A DNA stretch of 58,017 nt. Source: a virus. The position numbers and the translations under genes are program-made. Positions within the stretch are counted from its first letter, which is position 1; each line of letters starts with the position of its first letter. The notes under the pieces were generated by a model. It did not search any database, was not told the DNA's origin, and saw only the letters and a program-made list of their open reading frames with translations. This document shows, piece by piece, positions 12,783 through 23,000 of the stretch. The DNA lies in the IMG/VR virus record IMGVR_UViG_3300028025_000563, positions 1 through 58,017 of that record, one strand, 5' to 3'.

Positions 12783-13000
12783 AAGCATTTCCAACACACA
12801 AAGAAGAAGGTATGGACTTACGTGATTACTTTGCAGCAAAGTCTATACAGCCTGCATTTGATATGCTTAAAAGTGATTTGGATTCAACTATACCTGAAGG
12901 TTATGAATGGGGGGATGCAGAAGACTTTGAAGAGGTAGCGAAGAGAGCTTACCAAATGGCCGATGCAATGATGAAGGAGAGAACAATTGAGCGAAACTAA
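12779..13000 (+). CDS. Conserved small phage protein (73 aa)
   Basis: The segment GMDLRDYFAAKSIQPAFDML matches the G-[MI]-x-L-R-D-Y-F-A-A-x-A motif of a small protein family common in phages of proteobacteria, of unknown function. The C-terminal AKRAYQMADAMMKER helix is also typical. The start overlaps the preceding stop. Confidence 0.75.
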   Translation: MKAFPTHKEEGMDLRDYFAAKSIQPAFDMLKSDLDSTIPEGYEWGDAEDFEEVAKRAYQMADAMMKERTIERN

Positions 13001-13148
13001 AGATATTCAAAGAGTATTTGTTTGGGATGAAGTTAACTGCAATTTTATTGAAACCATTCCTGGCGAACGACGAGATGGTATTTGCGTAACTTTTGATGGT
13101 GTAACAGGAAAGATTAAATCTGTGGAAAGTTTATATGAAACTAACTAA
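12987..13148 (+). CDS. Small hypothetical protein, TTG start (53 aa)
   Basis: TTG 12987 follows AAGGAGAGAACAA and the frame runs to TAA 13146-13148, overlapping both neighbours by 14 bases. The product (SETKDIQRVFVWDEVNCNFI...) looks like a small beta protein. The ribosome-binding site and overlaps support it; the non-ATG start lowers certainty. Confidence 0.5.
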   Translation: MSETKDIQRVFVWDEVNCNFIETIPGERRDGICVTFDGVTGKIKSVESLYETN

Positions 13149-14022
13149 TAACTTTAATTTGCCAGAGACATTTATCAATGTAATCAAACGCCCTCAATAC
13201 TCACGAGGTAAGGCGCAGATCAGTGTGACAGAGATGCTGAACTCACCACGTATTGTGCAGCTACGTCAGAAACATATGGATGATATCGAGACTGATGCAG
13301 CAGACATGGTGTGGAGTCTATTCGGTTCAGCAGTCCATAACATTCTTGAGCATGGCAAAGGTGAGAACCAAATCGTAGAAGAACGCCTGCACATAGACTT
13401 CAACGGTTGGCATATCTCTGGCGCAATTGACCTGCAAGAAATAACACCGAATGGTATCGGCATACGTGACTATAAAGTTACTGGCGCATGGGCAGTACAA
13501 CAGAACAAAACAGAGTGGATCGAGCAGCTAAACATCTACGCATGGTTAGTAGAGAAGGTTAAGTTTATTAAAGTAACTGACATAAAGATTATCGGTATCG
13601 TGCGTGACTGGTCTCGTCGTGATGCAGCTACCAAAGAAGGATACCCACAGGCGCCTATCGTTACCTTGGATATCCCACTGTGGGACATGGAAACACGCGA
13701 AGCATTTATAGCAGAGCGTTTAAATAAACATAACGAAGCTGTCTTTGCTATGGGTGTGGGTGATAACGTAGCGGAATGTACGTCAGAAGAAATGTGGGAG
13801 AAGCCTACTGTTTATGCCGTCCGTAAGATCGGTGGTGTGCGCGCTAAAACTTTGTTCAGTGATAAGGCTAAAGCAGAGGCAGAGTTAGTTACCTTAAATG
13901 CAAAGAAGGCTGACTATGAAATTGAAGTTAGAGAAGGTGGTAGGACAAGATGCGAGGGCTTTTGCCAAGTCGCTCAATTCTGTGATCAATATAAACAATA
14001 CTTGGCGAACAAGGGGAAATAA
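13135..14022 (+). CDS. Cas4/RecB-like PD-(D/E)XK exonuclease (295 aa)
   Basis: Nuclease motifs in order: GSAVHNILE (64-72), GAIDLQE with D99, RDYKVTG with D112 and K114, and EQLNIYAWL (130-138), the typical RecB motif IV Q-x-x-x-Y. Near the C-terminus RCEGFCQVAQFC places three Cys (about 273, 277, 283) where Cas4/AddB-like proteins hold an Fe-S cluster. It probably resects DNA ends to make ssDNA for the ERF annealing protein encoded immediately downstream (no gap). Confidence 0.85.
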   Translation: MKLTNNFNLPETFINVIKRPQYSRGKAQISVTEMLNSPRIVQLRQKHMDDIETDAADMVWSLFGSAVHNILEHGKGENQIVEERLHIDFNGWHISGAIDLQEITPNGIGIRDYKVTGAWAVQQNKTEWIEQLNIYAWLVEKVKFIKVTDIKIIGIVRDWSRRDAATKEGYPQAPIVTLDIPLWDMETREAFIAERLNKHNEAVFAMGVGDNVAECTSEEMWEKPTVYAVRKIGGVRAKTLFSDKAKAEAELVTLNAKKADYEIEVREGGRTRCEGFCQVAQFCDQYKQYLANKGK

Positions 14023-14757
14023 ATGAAAGCTATATACGCAGCACTAGTCAAAGCACAGAAGGGTTTCGGCCCCGCTTTGAAGTCTAGTACTAACCCACAT
14101 TTCCGTAGCAAGTATGCGGATCTGTCAGCCTGTATCGAGGCAGTTGTAGATTCTCTGAATGAGAATGGAATCATGCTGATGCAAAAGACGCATGAGGTAG
14201 AGAACGGCGTGATGATTGAAACCGTTTTTTTACACGAATCTGGCGAAGAAATGTCAGCAGGTAAACTGTTCATGCCTGCCACTAAGTTTGACGCCCAAGG
14301 CTTCGGTAGTGCTTTGAGTTACGCTCGGAGGTACTCGATTATGGCTGCCTGTGGCATCGCTCCAGAGGACGACGACGCTAACAGTGCGGTTAAATCTGCA
14401 CCACCGCCATTACCTAAACCAACGCCCAAGCCTGTACCAGTTGCGCCTGCAGTTGAGTCATTAAAACCAAGAACTATTGCTGATGAGGCAGCCAGTATTC
14501 CCAATAAAATGATGGGCTCGGCTGACCAATGGCAGCTAAAGATAAGCATTGATCCTGAATCTGATATCAAAGAATGGATAGAGATAGTCAGAGACTCTTC
14601 TGTGTTTATGTTGGACATGGCGCAAAACAAGAATGACACTATGAATATATTCAGAACCAACGCGAATATATATAACAAGTTGAAAGCAGTTAATTTAGAA
14701 GCATATGAATCCCTGATGGGGCAGTTTAAAATTTATAAGGAGAAGTTAGATGAGTGA
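14023..14757 (+). CDS. erf: ERF-family single-strand annealing protein (244 aa)
   Basis: The N-terminal 125 residues carry the ERF signature: AQKGFGPALKSSTNPHFRSK with YADLSACIEAV, ENGIMLMQ, and DAQGFGSALSYARRYSIMAA followed by GIAPEDDDAN. A proline-rich linker (PPPLPKPTPKPVPVAP) leads to a helical C-terminal domain. ERF proteins anneal ssDNA during phage recombination. It follows the exonuclease directly and is followed by an SSB-like gene, forming a recombination set. Confidence 0.95.
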   Translation: MKAIYAALVKAQKGFGPALKSSTNPHFRSKYADLSACIEAVVDSLNENGIMLMQKTHEVENGVMIETVFLHESGEEMSAGKLFMPATKFDAQGFGSALSYARRYSIMAACGIAPEDDDANSAVKSAPPPLPKPTPKPVPVAPAVESLKPRTIADEAASIPNKMMGSADQWQLKISIDPESDIKEWIEIVRDSSVFMLDMAQNKNDTMNIFRTNANIYNKLKAVNLEAYESLMGQFKIYKEKLDE

Positions 14758-15067
14758 ATACAAAAAACAAAAGTTCCCGAACAGCGGGATTCTTTCCAAA
14801 ACTAAGTCGCGCCTGCACCCTAAGTCGCCAGACATGGCAGGTGATATAACCATCGAAAGATCTTTGATCCGTCAGTTAATGGATGAGCAGGACGGCGATG
14901 ACGTAAAGATTAAACTGTCAGGCTGGACTAGATCAGGTGAGTACGGAGACTTTATTTCTCTTGCTGTAAATACTTACAAGCCACCTGTAGATGCTGCGGC
15001 GCAACAACCGCATCTGTCAGAATTGACAGATAAGCCGCCTGTGGATAACTCTGATGTCCCTTTCTAA
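14750..15067 (+). CDS. Candidate SSB-like protein (105 aa)
   Basis: The protein has a beta-rich middle (DVKIKLSGWTRSGEYGDFIS) and ends in a flexible Pro-rich tail finishing DNSDVPF. That resembles the acidic hydrophobic tip (D-[DI]-[IV]-P-F) with which SSB proteins recruit partners. Position after ERF supports ssDNA binding. I cannot assign a family, so the SSB role is inference. Confidence 0.6.
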   Translation: MSEYKKQKFPNSGILSKTKSRLHPKSPDMAGDITIERSLIRQLMDEQDGDDVKIKLSGWTRSGEYGDFISLAVNTYKPPVDAAAQQPHLSELTDKPPVDNSDVPF

Positions 15068-15491
15068 AATGGAAACGTCAGCATTCGAAGCCGTCAAGGT
15101 AGCGATGAAACAGGATAAGAGCGGCTATGTTCTTACCCTGTGCATTCACCCTGACGAAGTGCCAGAGGAAATCCTACGTGACTTTGTGGGCGCTCGTTAT
15201 CAGGTGGTAGTGGTACGCCTGACAGAAGATGAGCAGCCCATGAATCGTGAGCAGGAACTCGGCAGAGACTCTGTAAGAACAGCAGGTATGTTGTGCAGAG
15301 ATAAGGAGTTCTGGCGCTTCTTAAAGGAGGCAGGCCAGATCTTTGAGGCAGACGAGGAATCATCTATCGAGTGGCTCAAGTATGAACTGGGAGTACCTTC
15401 CCGCAGTGAAATACCTAAGAGCCAGATCGCAGTTAATAAACTAATCGGAATCAAACAGGAGTTTACTTTATGGAAACAGGCAAACGCTTAA
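15054..15491 (+). CDS. Conserved phage protein of recombination module (145 aa)
   Basis: SGYVLTLCIHPDEVPEEILR, DFVGARYQVVVVRL, ..RTAGMLCRDKEFWRFL and SRSEI are blocks I associate with a protein that commonly accompanies recombination genes in phages of proteobacteria. Its function is unknown. It overlaps the SSB-like gene by 14 bases. No clear Shine-Dalgarno is seen before ATG 15054 or the alternative ATG 15069. Confidence 0.72.
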   Translation: MSLSKMETSAFEAVKVAMKQDKSGYVLTLCIHPDEVPEEILRDFVGARYQVVVVRLTEDEQPMNREQELGRDSVRTAGMLCRDKEFWRFLKEAGQIFEADEESSIEWLKYELGVPSRSEIPKSQIAVNKLIGIKQEFTLWKQANA

Positions 15492-15751
15492 TCCCGTACT
15501 CGGTACACTTATCGGAAGATGTGTACCTTGCCTTGAAGTCGCATGCGCAGGATCGCAAAGCTTCGTCGATGGTACGTGATGCCATCACTATGCTATTGGA
15601 AGGTGGCAAGCCATTTGATAGTGGGTACAACCAAGCTGTTCGTGATGTAGTGCGGCTAGTAGGTAAGCATGATCAAGCTAACGCTATTAGTTGGCACGAA
15701 GTAACCATAGCAGATGACTTGATTGAAGAAATCAAAGGACTGCAAAAGTAA
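15470..15751 (+). CDS. Ribbon-helix-helix-like DNA-binding protein (93 aa)
   Basis: LIPYSVHLSEDVYLALKSHA then SSMVRDAITMLLEGG fits the beta strand-helix-helix of MetJ/Arc-type (CopG-like) repressors at about residues 7-46; a further helical domain follows. Such proteins bind short palindromes as dimers. It is therefore a reasonable but unproven candidate for the regulator that reads CTACATGTAG. The start overlaps the previous gene by 22 bases. Confidence 0.65.
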   Translation: METGKRLIPYSVHLSEDVYLALKSHAQDRKASSMVRDAITMLLEGGKPFDSGYNQAVRDVVRLVGKHDQANAISWHEVTIADDLIEEIKGLQK

Positions 15752-15765
15752 TAGGAGGTCGAGTG

Positions 15766-15984
15766 ATGCTTAGAGACGGTAAGTTTATTAAAGAAGATCC
15801 GCCTAAGATCGGTTGCAACTACATCCCGCCGTTCGAGCGGGAGTACAGCGACGAAGAACAAGCTATGCAGGAAATTAATCTTGGTAGCAAACCACGAATG
15901 GATTTTAAAGAATCCGATGTTATTTTTAGGATACTCATGATTTATTCTGCTCTTGCATTGTTATATGCACTCTTTAAGAAATGA
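15766..15984 (+). CDS. Small protein with C-terminal membrane anchor (72 aa)
   Basis: AGGAGGT (15753-15759) gives a 6-base spacing to ATG 15766, so this is preferred over GTG 15763. A soluble, charged N-terminal part is followed by a hydrophobic VIFRILMIYSALALLYALF and terminal KK, a tail-anchor layout. No family is recognised. The stop overlaps the next start (ATGA). Confidence 0.65.
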   Translation: MLRDGKFIKEDPPKIGCNYIPPFEREYSDEEQAMQEINLGSKPRMDFKESDVIFRILMIYSALALLYALFKK

Positions 15985-16181
15985 CGAAAGAACTGGTGAA
16001 GTTAGCCAAGAAAGCTGCGAAGGAACAAGACCTTGTATATGCCCCCGATATGGAAGCAATGATCTGGATGCAGCGCTTCTCAGAAATGATAACCATAACT
16101 GAACGAGAGCGGTGCGCTAGGTTGGCAGAGGAGTGGGAGCTGCCTGAACTAGCTGCCGCCATAAGGGAGAAGAACACATGA
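15981..16181 (+). CDS. Small phage protein of the 'ERERCA' type (66 aa)
   Basis: ITERERCARLAEEWELPELA continues AAIREKNT, the same helix-motif pair as the products at 12269-12478 and 8329-8580, suggesting divergent copies of one family within the window. Unknown function. Coupled to both neighbours by ATGA overlaps. Confidence 0.7.
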   Translation: MTKELVKLAKKAAKEQDLVYAPDMEAMIWMQRFSEMITITERERCARLAEEWELPELAAAIREKNT

Positions 16182-16456
16182 ACCCATACCTACAAGACAT
16201 ACTGCACAACATAACCACAAGGTTAGCGAAGTTAGAAGAGGCACCACCATCGTTATTAGATTCTGTACATTGTCAGTGTGGCGCATCGTGGAAATATAAA
16301 GATGGTGAGCTGGACTACAAACCATCAACAAAAAAGAAAGAATGGGTAGGGCTGACGGATAAGGAAGTTGTAATGCTTGCCTACCAATCCCAAGAAAATG
16401 AATGCACTGCAATTAGATTGGCAGAAGCAAAGCTAAAGGAGAAGAACAGTGAGTGA
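16178..16456 (+). CDS. Hypothetical protein (92 aa)
   Basis: The product has an N-terminal helix (NPYLQDILHNITTRLAKLEE), a CHC-like HCQCGASWKY segment, and ...WVGLTDKEVVMLAYQSQEN, where LTD-x-E-x-x-x-[ML]-A is a phrase common in short phage proteins. Function unknown. The start overlaps the preceding stop. Confidence 0.65.
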   Translation: MNPYLQDILHNITTRLAKLEEAPPSLLDSVHCQCGASWKYKDGELDYKPSTKKKEWVGLTDKEVVMLAYQSQENECTAIRLAEAKLKEKNSE

Positions 16457-16634
16457 TAAAAGATTCTGCACCGCCTGCCAGTGCGACAAGCCTGTAGAAG
16501 GTGGTTACTTAAAGACCGGAAAGATAGTGCGCTGGATTTGTAAGTCCTGTCATACTCGCATGTCCGAAAGCCCATACGCCCGAAAGAAAACTAATGAGAT
16601 GCGTCACTTGCGATTCACCCACCAACATTATTGA
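16449..16634 (+). CDS. Small zinc-finger-like protein, GTG start (61 aa)
   Basis: Start GTG 16449 overlaps the previous gene and follows AAAGGAGAAGAACA. C-x2-C pairs (FCTACQCDKP and WICKSCHTRM) could hold one zinc ion, as in small phage zinc-ribbon proteins that precede HNH genes. It overlaps the next zinc-ribbon gene by 41 bases in another frame. Confidence 0.62.
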   Translation: MSDKRFCTACQCDKPVEGGYLKTGKIVRWICKSCHTRMSESPYARKKTNEMRHLRFTHQHY

Positions 16635-16794
16635 TAGCCGTAAGTACCATGATCCAACTAGTGACTTTGATTTTGTTAATAGAAAGAGACTATGCAAATC
16701 CTGTGGGCATAAGTTTGTAACTATCGAAGTCACTGAAGATACGTGGATTAATATTCTTAATCAATCTGTGGAAGTTAATAGTAATGAACAATAA
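16594..16794 (+). CDS. NrdR-type zinc-ribbon protein (66 aa)
   Basis: MRCVTCDSPTNIIDSRKYHD, then NRKRLCKSCGHKFVTIEV, closely follows the NrdR zinc-ribbon pattern (C-x2-C, D-S-R, R-R-x-C-x2-C-G-x-[RK]-F-x-T-[FI]-E). The ATP-cone domain of NrdR is absent, so this is a stand-alone ribbon. It may bind DNA, but its role is unknown. Confidence 0.72.
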   Translation: MRCVTCDSPTNIIDSRKYHDPTSDFDFVNRKRLCKSCGHKFVTIEVTEDTWINILNQSVEVNSNEQ

Positions 16795-17053
16795 CCTAAC
16801 CGCAAAGCAGCGTGAACATATAGGTAGAGTTAAGGCTTTACCTTGTTCTGTATGTGATAAGCCAGGACCAAGTGCGGCTCACCACGTTAAGCAGCATCAG
16901 CAGTACACAGTGGTGGCTTTATGTTACGACTGTCACCAAGGCTCATTGCTTGGTTGGCATGGGCAGAAACGTGCGTGGGCAGTGCGAAAGATGGATGAAC
17001 TAGATGCGCTCAATATCACTACCGAGCGCCTCATAGATTCACTGCTTAGTTGA
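16784..17053 (+). CDS. HNH/Ref-like nuclease domain protein (89 aa)
   Basis: LPCSVCDKPGPSAAHHVKQH then VVALCYDCHQGSLLGWHGQK shows the Cys pairs and His residues of the HNH fold as found in the P1 Ref / DUF968-type group. It lies at the end of the recombination operon, which fits a nuclease acting with recombination. Its 3' end overlaps the convergent giant gene by 15 bases. Confidence 0.78.
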   Translation: MNNNLTAKQREHIGRVKALPCSVCDKPGPSAAHHVKQHQQYTVVALCYDCHQGSLLGWHGQKRAWAVRKMDELDALNITTERLIDSLLS

Positions 17054-20000
17054 CTTACGTACTGACTCTAACTGTTCAGCAATCGTACCAATCAGAACCT
17101 TCAGACGGTCTATCTCTTCTTTCTTTTGATCGCCACCCATGGTTTCATCATTCCTGATAGCAGTGATAGCCTGTCTAATCTTAGCCATATCCTTGGCACC
17201 ACGATCATAGAATTTCTGTAGACCAATCAGATCGCCTTTCTCTTCCAAGATTTTGGCAACCATCTCCTGATCACCTAACTCTGCATAGTGGCGCATGTCA
17301 GCGTAGGCTTGGGATATCTGCTTGTTGTTCTCGTAGAACGCAGTGACGTACTTGCTCTGTGTCGCAGGCAGACTCTTGATGAATCCCATCGACATAGTCT
17401 CAGTCCAGTTGTGATCTGGATACGCGCCTTTAGCAAACGGCATGACAGCATAGTGAGAAGTTGCAGACACCGTACCACCGAGCCAACCGAAGTAAGACTT
17501 GATTGCATAGTCAACTTGTACAGGTGACATCTCCATAGACTTTGGAGCCACGAATCTTTGTACTGCGCTCAATGCCAAAGCCAACGGGCTAGTAGTATCC
17601 GATGCACGCTCAGCCTTAGATAGACGCTCCATACCTGCTGTCTCGATAGGCGCACCAGTGAACGAGTCCTTGTTCGCATACAGATCAATCATAGGCTTGA
17701 TCAACTGTGGCGTAGGATTCATAGCAAACGTATCAGACAACATACGCTTGATACTTTCTTCAAACTGCTTACCCTCTGCGCCTTGATCAATCATCTGCTC
17801 AAGCAAACGCTCAGCCATAGTACCGAACGCACCGATCTCAAATGGTTTAGGTACGCGAACCGCGCTATCCATTCCTGGCAAACGGAACCACCAGAAGTTA
17901 TCGCGATCCCATTCTTCACGCTTCTTAAACTCTTCGTCATCCTTGAATGCTAGGTACAACATCATCGATGCCATCATCACAGCGCCAGTAACGATACTGA
18001 ACTGCTGAGCTTTCATCTTATCGTCAGCGTCATTAGGCTTTCCTGTTGCGCTGTTATAGATTACTCGGCTAGTAGGAATGATGCCGTCTCTTCCTAACTT
18101 GTACAGACCTTGCAGACGAGCGTTCAAGAATGGCACAACCTGTGTAACCATACGCAACGCAGGGAACGAACCTTGCATCGAGAAGTCCATCAGATCACGA
18201 GCATGGAATGATGCCTCTAGGTGGCTCATACCCTTGTCTCTCATCTGCTTGTAAAGCGCCATACGGTTAGCGGATTCAGACTTGTTACCTAAGTCAGTAT
18301 ATGCAGACCACGCTTTCATTAAGCCAGCTTTGATCTTGTTATCCGAATCAAGTATAGACTCCTTCGCTACACCCATCTTGATCAACTGTTTAACCATGCG
18401 GCTTTGATCACCCTCATACGCAGAGCCAAAATTAAAGATAGCTCCACCAGCTAGTGCAGATATATGTGCAGGGTTGTTGCGATCAGAGTTAGCCCAACCT
18501 TCAACGATGTTCGCCCAAGGTGTGAGCTTCAATCCTGATACAGCCATAGCTTGGATCGAGTCGCGGAATAAGTTACGAACCTTAAAGCCTGGGGATATCG
18601 TTACGCCAAACTGAAGTATGTTCTTAAAGTCACGAGCTACATCTAAGAATTTAGACTTCGGACCCATGTAACCAATCGATGCAACTGAATCTAACAGCAG
18701 ATCATCTAATACTTTGTAGTACGTAGGCTGACCATCAATCATTACCTTGATGATTCCTGTGCCTTCTGATGTTGTGTACTCAGGTCTCAAGCTACCATCG
18801 CCTACTATCGTTCCTGTCTTTGCGGAATAAACTTTATTGTTCTTCCACTCAAGACCAACCTTCAGATTAGGACGAGCGCCTTCTACTTCTGATGCAGCTT
18901 CAAGCGTAACAGCAGCAGCCTTGTTCTTCATTGATGCAGATAGGATGTGACTCCAGTTACGCAGAGTGTTCTCCATCAGATCACCGAATGGCTTCTCACC
19001 ACCCTCTAATGCTCTAGAGAAGTACTGGCTACCCAGACCAGATGCTGTTGCCGCACCTTGCAGGTCGCCATCTTCCATCATCTTATAGAACGGGATGTAA
19101 TTAATGTCGGACGCAAAGATGTCATAGGCTTCCTTATTGATCAAGCCTTGCTCAAGTGCAACATTCAGAACAGACTTATTTAGCTTGTTCATTTCACGCT
19201 GCACTTCTCTGTACACATCAATCTTTGGTCTGCCGTTAATCATTCCTTTAGCAAACTTATCACGCTCCGCTACTAACTCAGCATCAATTGATGGTGCTTT
19301 GATTCTGTTTTTGAATCCGGCAATCTCTTTGCGCTTTGCGGATATATCTTTATCAATGTCGTTCTTGTATTTATCCAACTGTCTACGCAAGGAGCTAAGT
19401 GCATCACGCTTCTTCGCTGCTGACAAATCTTTATTATCCAAGATGTTTTTAGTTTCTTTGTCAAATGCTTTGCCTGCATTACCTTTCATGGTACGCATAC
19501 GAGCAATGTCTGCTTCTGCTTGATCGATGTCTTGCTGAGCACCCTGAGACTTCTTGGTGATATCTGCTTCACGATTCAGAGCAACCCACATCTGATAACG
19601 ATCAACGTCCTTACCTAGTGGCGCCATGATCTCTAGCAAGCCTTTAGTACCTGACTTGATATCGAGCGCACCACCGTTTAGGAATACTTGACCATGAAAC
19701 AACATGCCTTCCAATGCACCGTCAATAGTCTTGGACATACGGGCAAGCATGTAGCCTTCTTTGGTGTAGTCCTTGATCGTTCTGTATTGATCAACGATAC
19801 CCTGCGCCATCTTCTGCCAGAACTTATCTTGCAGACCATCTATCTTGGTAACGATAGTTTCGTTCTCAGGTGTAAACGTCTTGCGTGCTTTAGCTTGTAG
19901 GTGTGGAGGCAAGTCATCCAATAAGCCTTCATCCATGCGGCGCTTCTGACCTGCTTTGTGTGCTGCTTCTCTTGCTCTTGCCGCAGCTTCCAATGCTTTG

Positions 20001-23000
20001 TCTTTGATGCTGTATAAACGCTTTTGGCCAGTAGCTTCTTCTTTTACATAAAGATCATCAATGTTCTCGTTATATAAACCACTTAACTCTGATAGCTTCT
20101 GAATGATAACGTTAGGCTTTCCAACCTCTTCAGCCTTCTTGTAAAGTTTACCAAACAACCTTGTTACAGTTGCTTTATCACTAGCTTTGGCCAAGTAAGG
20201 ATCATCATAGACAAAAGGTTTTTTGCCTGCCTCAACATATTTTTTATAAATCTCAACCATCTCAGGCGTAACGCCAAGCTCAGCAAGCTCTGGAACAACT
20301 TGTCTTGCTTCTGTTTTCTTACTATATAAAGCCTTACCACCTTCCATGTTTACGTAGTTGCCACCACGCACTACGGAGCGACGAGCATTAGCAATCAAAG
20401 CTAACACCTGTGCATCAGATATAGACTTCATTGGAACGCCTATGCGCGCAAGGAACTGGCGAATAGCATTCATTACCTTCTGCAAAGCGTTTAGTTTGTT
20501 TTTGTTTTCTGGAACTCTGGTGTCATAGACTTCCTGCGCCATCTCAGACAAGACTTCTTCAACGGCAGTTACCTTGTCCATGCCTTCTTCGATGTACAAA
20601 TCTGCACGAGCTCTAACATCTTTGTTGCCTTCGTAGATGTTATTCATCATTGGCTTGAAGTTAGCGCCCAATGCCACACGCAAACCAAAGTGACCAAACG
20701 ATTCGTGCGCTAGTGTGATAGCAGCCTGTGCATCGTTAGGAATGTTGTCAGCTACCAGCCAGACCTTCTTGGTATCAGGATCATATACACCACGCGGATT
20801 AACCTTATCGCGTGCTATGTCTGCTTGAATCTCTTCAGGCAATTCAGATATCTTCTGTACTACCTCGATATCAGGTGCGTTCTCCCATGTAGATTTGATG
20901 CGATCAACCGCAACATCTACATCAGCCTTAGACATACCCTTCTCACCACGCTTGGCTTCCATGTATAAGCCACGACGGGTTTCTTGATCTTCCTCTTTAC
21001 GAGCAGCCATCTGTGTCGCTGTCTTGGCAGCAGACGGGGTTCCTGGCACAGTCTTAGTAACTGTCTTGGTAACTTCAGGCGTGGCTTGACGAGATAGATC
21101 ACCGGCAGTCACAGCCTTACCACGCAAGAAGTCCATTGTGGTATCTGGATTATCAGGAACAATAAACAGCTTAGCGCCATCCATCTGACCTTCATAATTG
21201 TCGATCAGATATTTGTAGGTGTCTTTGTCTACATTGATACAGCCAAACGAGTAGCGAGAATCTTCAGCGCCTTCTTTACCTAATGCTGCCAATCTACGTT
21301 GGGCATCTGCCATTTTGGTGTAAACAGAGTGGAACAACGTAACTGAATACGAACCATCAGGTGCGGCCTTGTCTAGTACAAATACTTTGTTAAAGTCATA
21401 TCCGCCAGCAGTTGCCGCCTCATCTCCACCAGTCTCTGTAACTCCACGCTTAGCATCACGCAGACCCATAGCGTATAAGCCAGCCGGTGTTATACGGTTA
21501 GCTTTTATTTTCTCTGGATCGCCTTTGTAGTAGTCGCCCATCTGAGCGCCAAGCAATACCTTTTTATCTAAGACAGGTTGACCCTTAGAATCAAACACAA
21601 AGATACGTGCATTAGGTTTGTCTGTGATGATGAATAACTTGTTGTTCTTCCGCAAGTCAGCACCGAACGCAGGCATGATATTGGCATATGCTTGTTGCGC
21701 TCCTGGCGACATCTTGTTTTTAACAGCATCAGGAACCTTGGCTAACACTTGTTCTACTGTAGTTACGTTTTGTGGCAACGCTACTTGGTACGATGGTCCC
21801 ATGAAGCTAGGGTTCAGGATAATCGTAGTAGCCAACAGTGCAGCATGTAACTTACGAATGATGTCTCTAATAACATCAGATACAGCCTGTGCGCCCTTAG
21901 TTGCAAACTTATAGATGTCTTCACGAAGCTTTGCCAAGAACGCAGGGCTACCAACTTCCTCGTTATAGTGATCAGCTAATACCTGTTGTTCAGGCGCAGA
22001 CAGCATCAACACCTGTGGCTTGATAGTTTCTTCATCAATGACACGCATCTGACCTTCAATGATGTCAGTCGTCTCTGTAGTAAGCGCAGTGCTAGGCTTG
22101 CGTTTCTCTGGCGCAGGAGCTTCTTCCGGTTTTGCTTCTACTACTGCGGGTACGCCAAAATCTTGAGCAGCAGCTTGTGCTTGTGGCGCAGGGGCAGCGG
22201 TAGGCGGTACAGGAAACGGTACATTAGGAGTTTGTTGCCCAGTAGGTAGTACAGCAGGCAGCCCACTAGGCTGACCAGCATCAGGCATAGCAGTAGTAGG
22301 TTGATTTGTCGCTCCTTGTGGATACTCAGGGAATGATGGTCTTTCTGGAAACGGCACAAACCTACGATTCTTGATTGGAGGTGGAGGTATTTCTCCTTTG
22401 TCCGGATAGTACTCGTCCTCGTCATACTCAGATTCGCCATCTCTACTTACGTGATAATCAATCTCCTCACCAAGCGAGTTGATGTCTCTATCTAAGTTAT
22501 CTATCGCCTCATCAGTATCGTAACTAGCGTAGTTCTTAGTTGAAATTTTATTTTGTATGTACTGTACTGCTTCGTTGATCCTGTTTAAATCATCGCCCAT
22601 ATTGGAGCGCAACTCAGGAGGTAAGAAGTCATCTAACGTATCTTCAGAAACTAAATCACGCAGATTCTTTCCAGTATCACCAGAAGCCCTTAATGCAAAG
22701 TATTGGTTTTGTTTTCCAGCCAATGCCTTGATCTCTGATCCAGATAGTTTGTAATCAGGGCTAGATAAAATATTCCAAAGACTATCAGGACCTTTCTTAG
22801 CCTTACTGCTTTCAAGCATTGCACGCTGGGCTTCTAGCTCTTGAATCTCATTCAATGCAGGAGTGATAGCATCTAAAGTTTTTGGAGTTAAGTCTTTGTA
22901 AGCATTCTCTCTATCTGTTTGTTGCATAAACAGATTCATAGTGTCTTTTGCTTGATCACTATCTACGTCATTGCTTAAAAAGTATTCGCGTAGCTGATTG

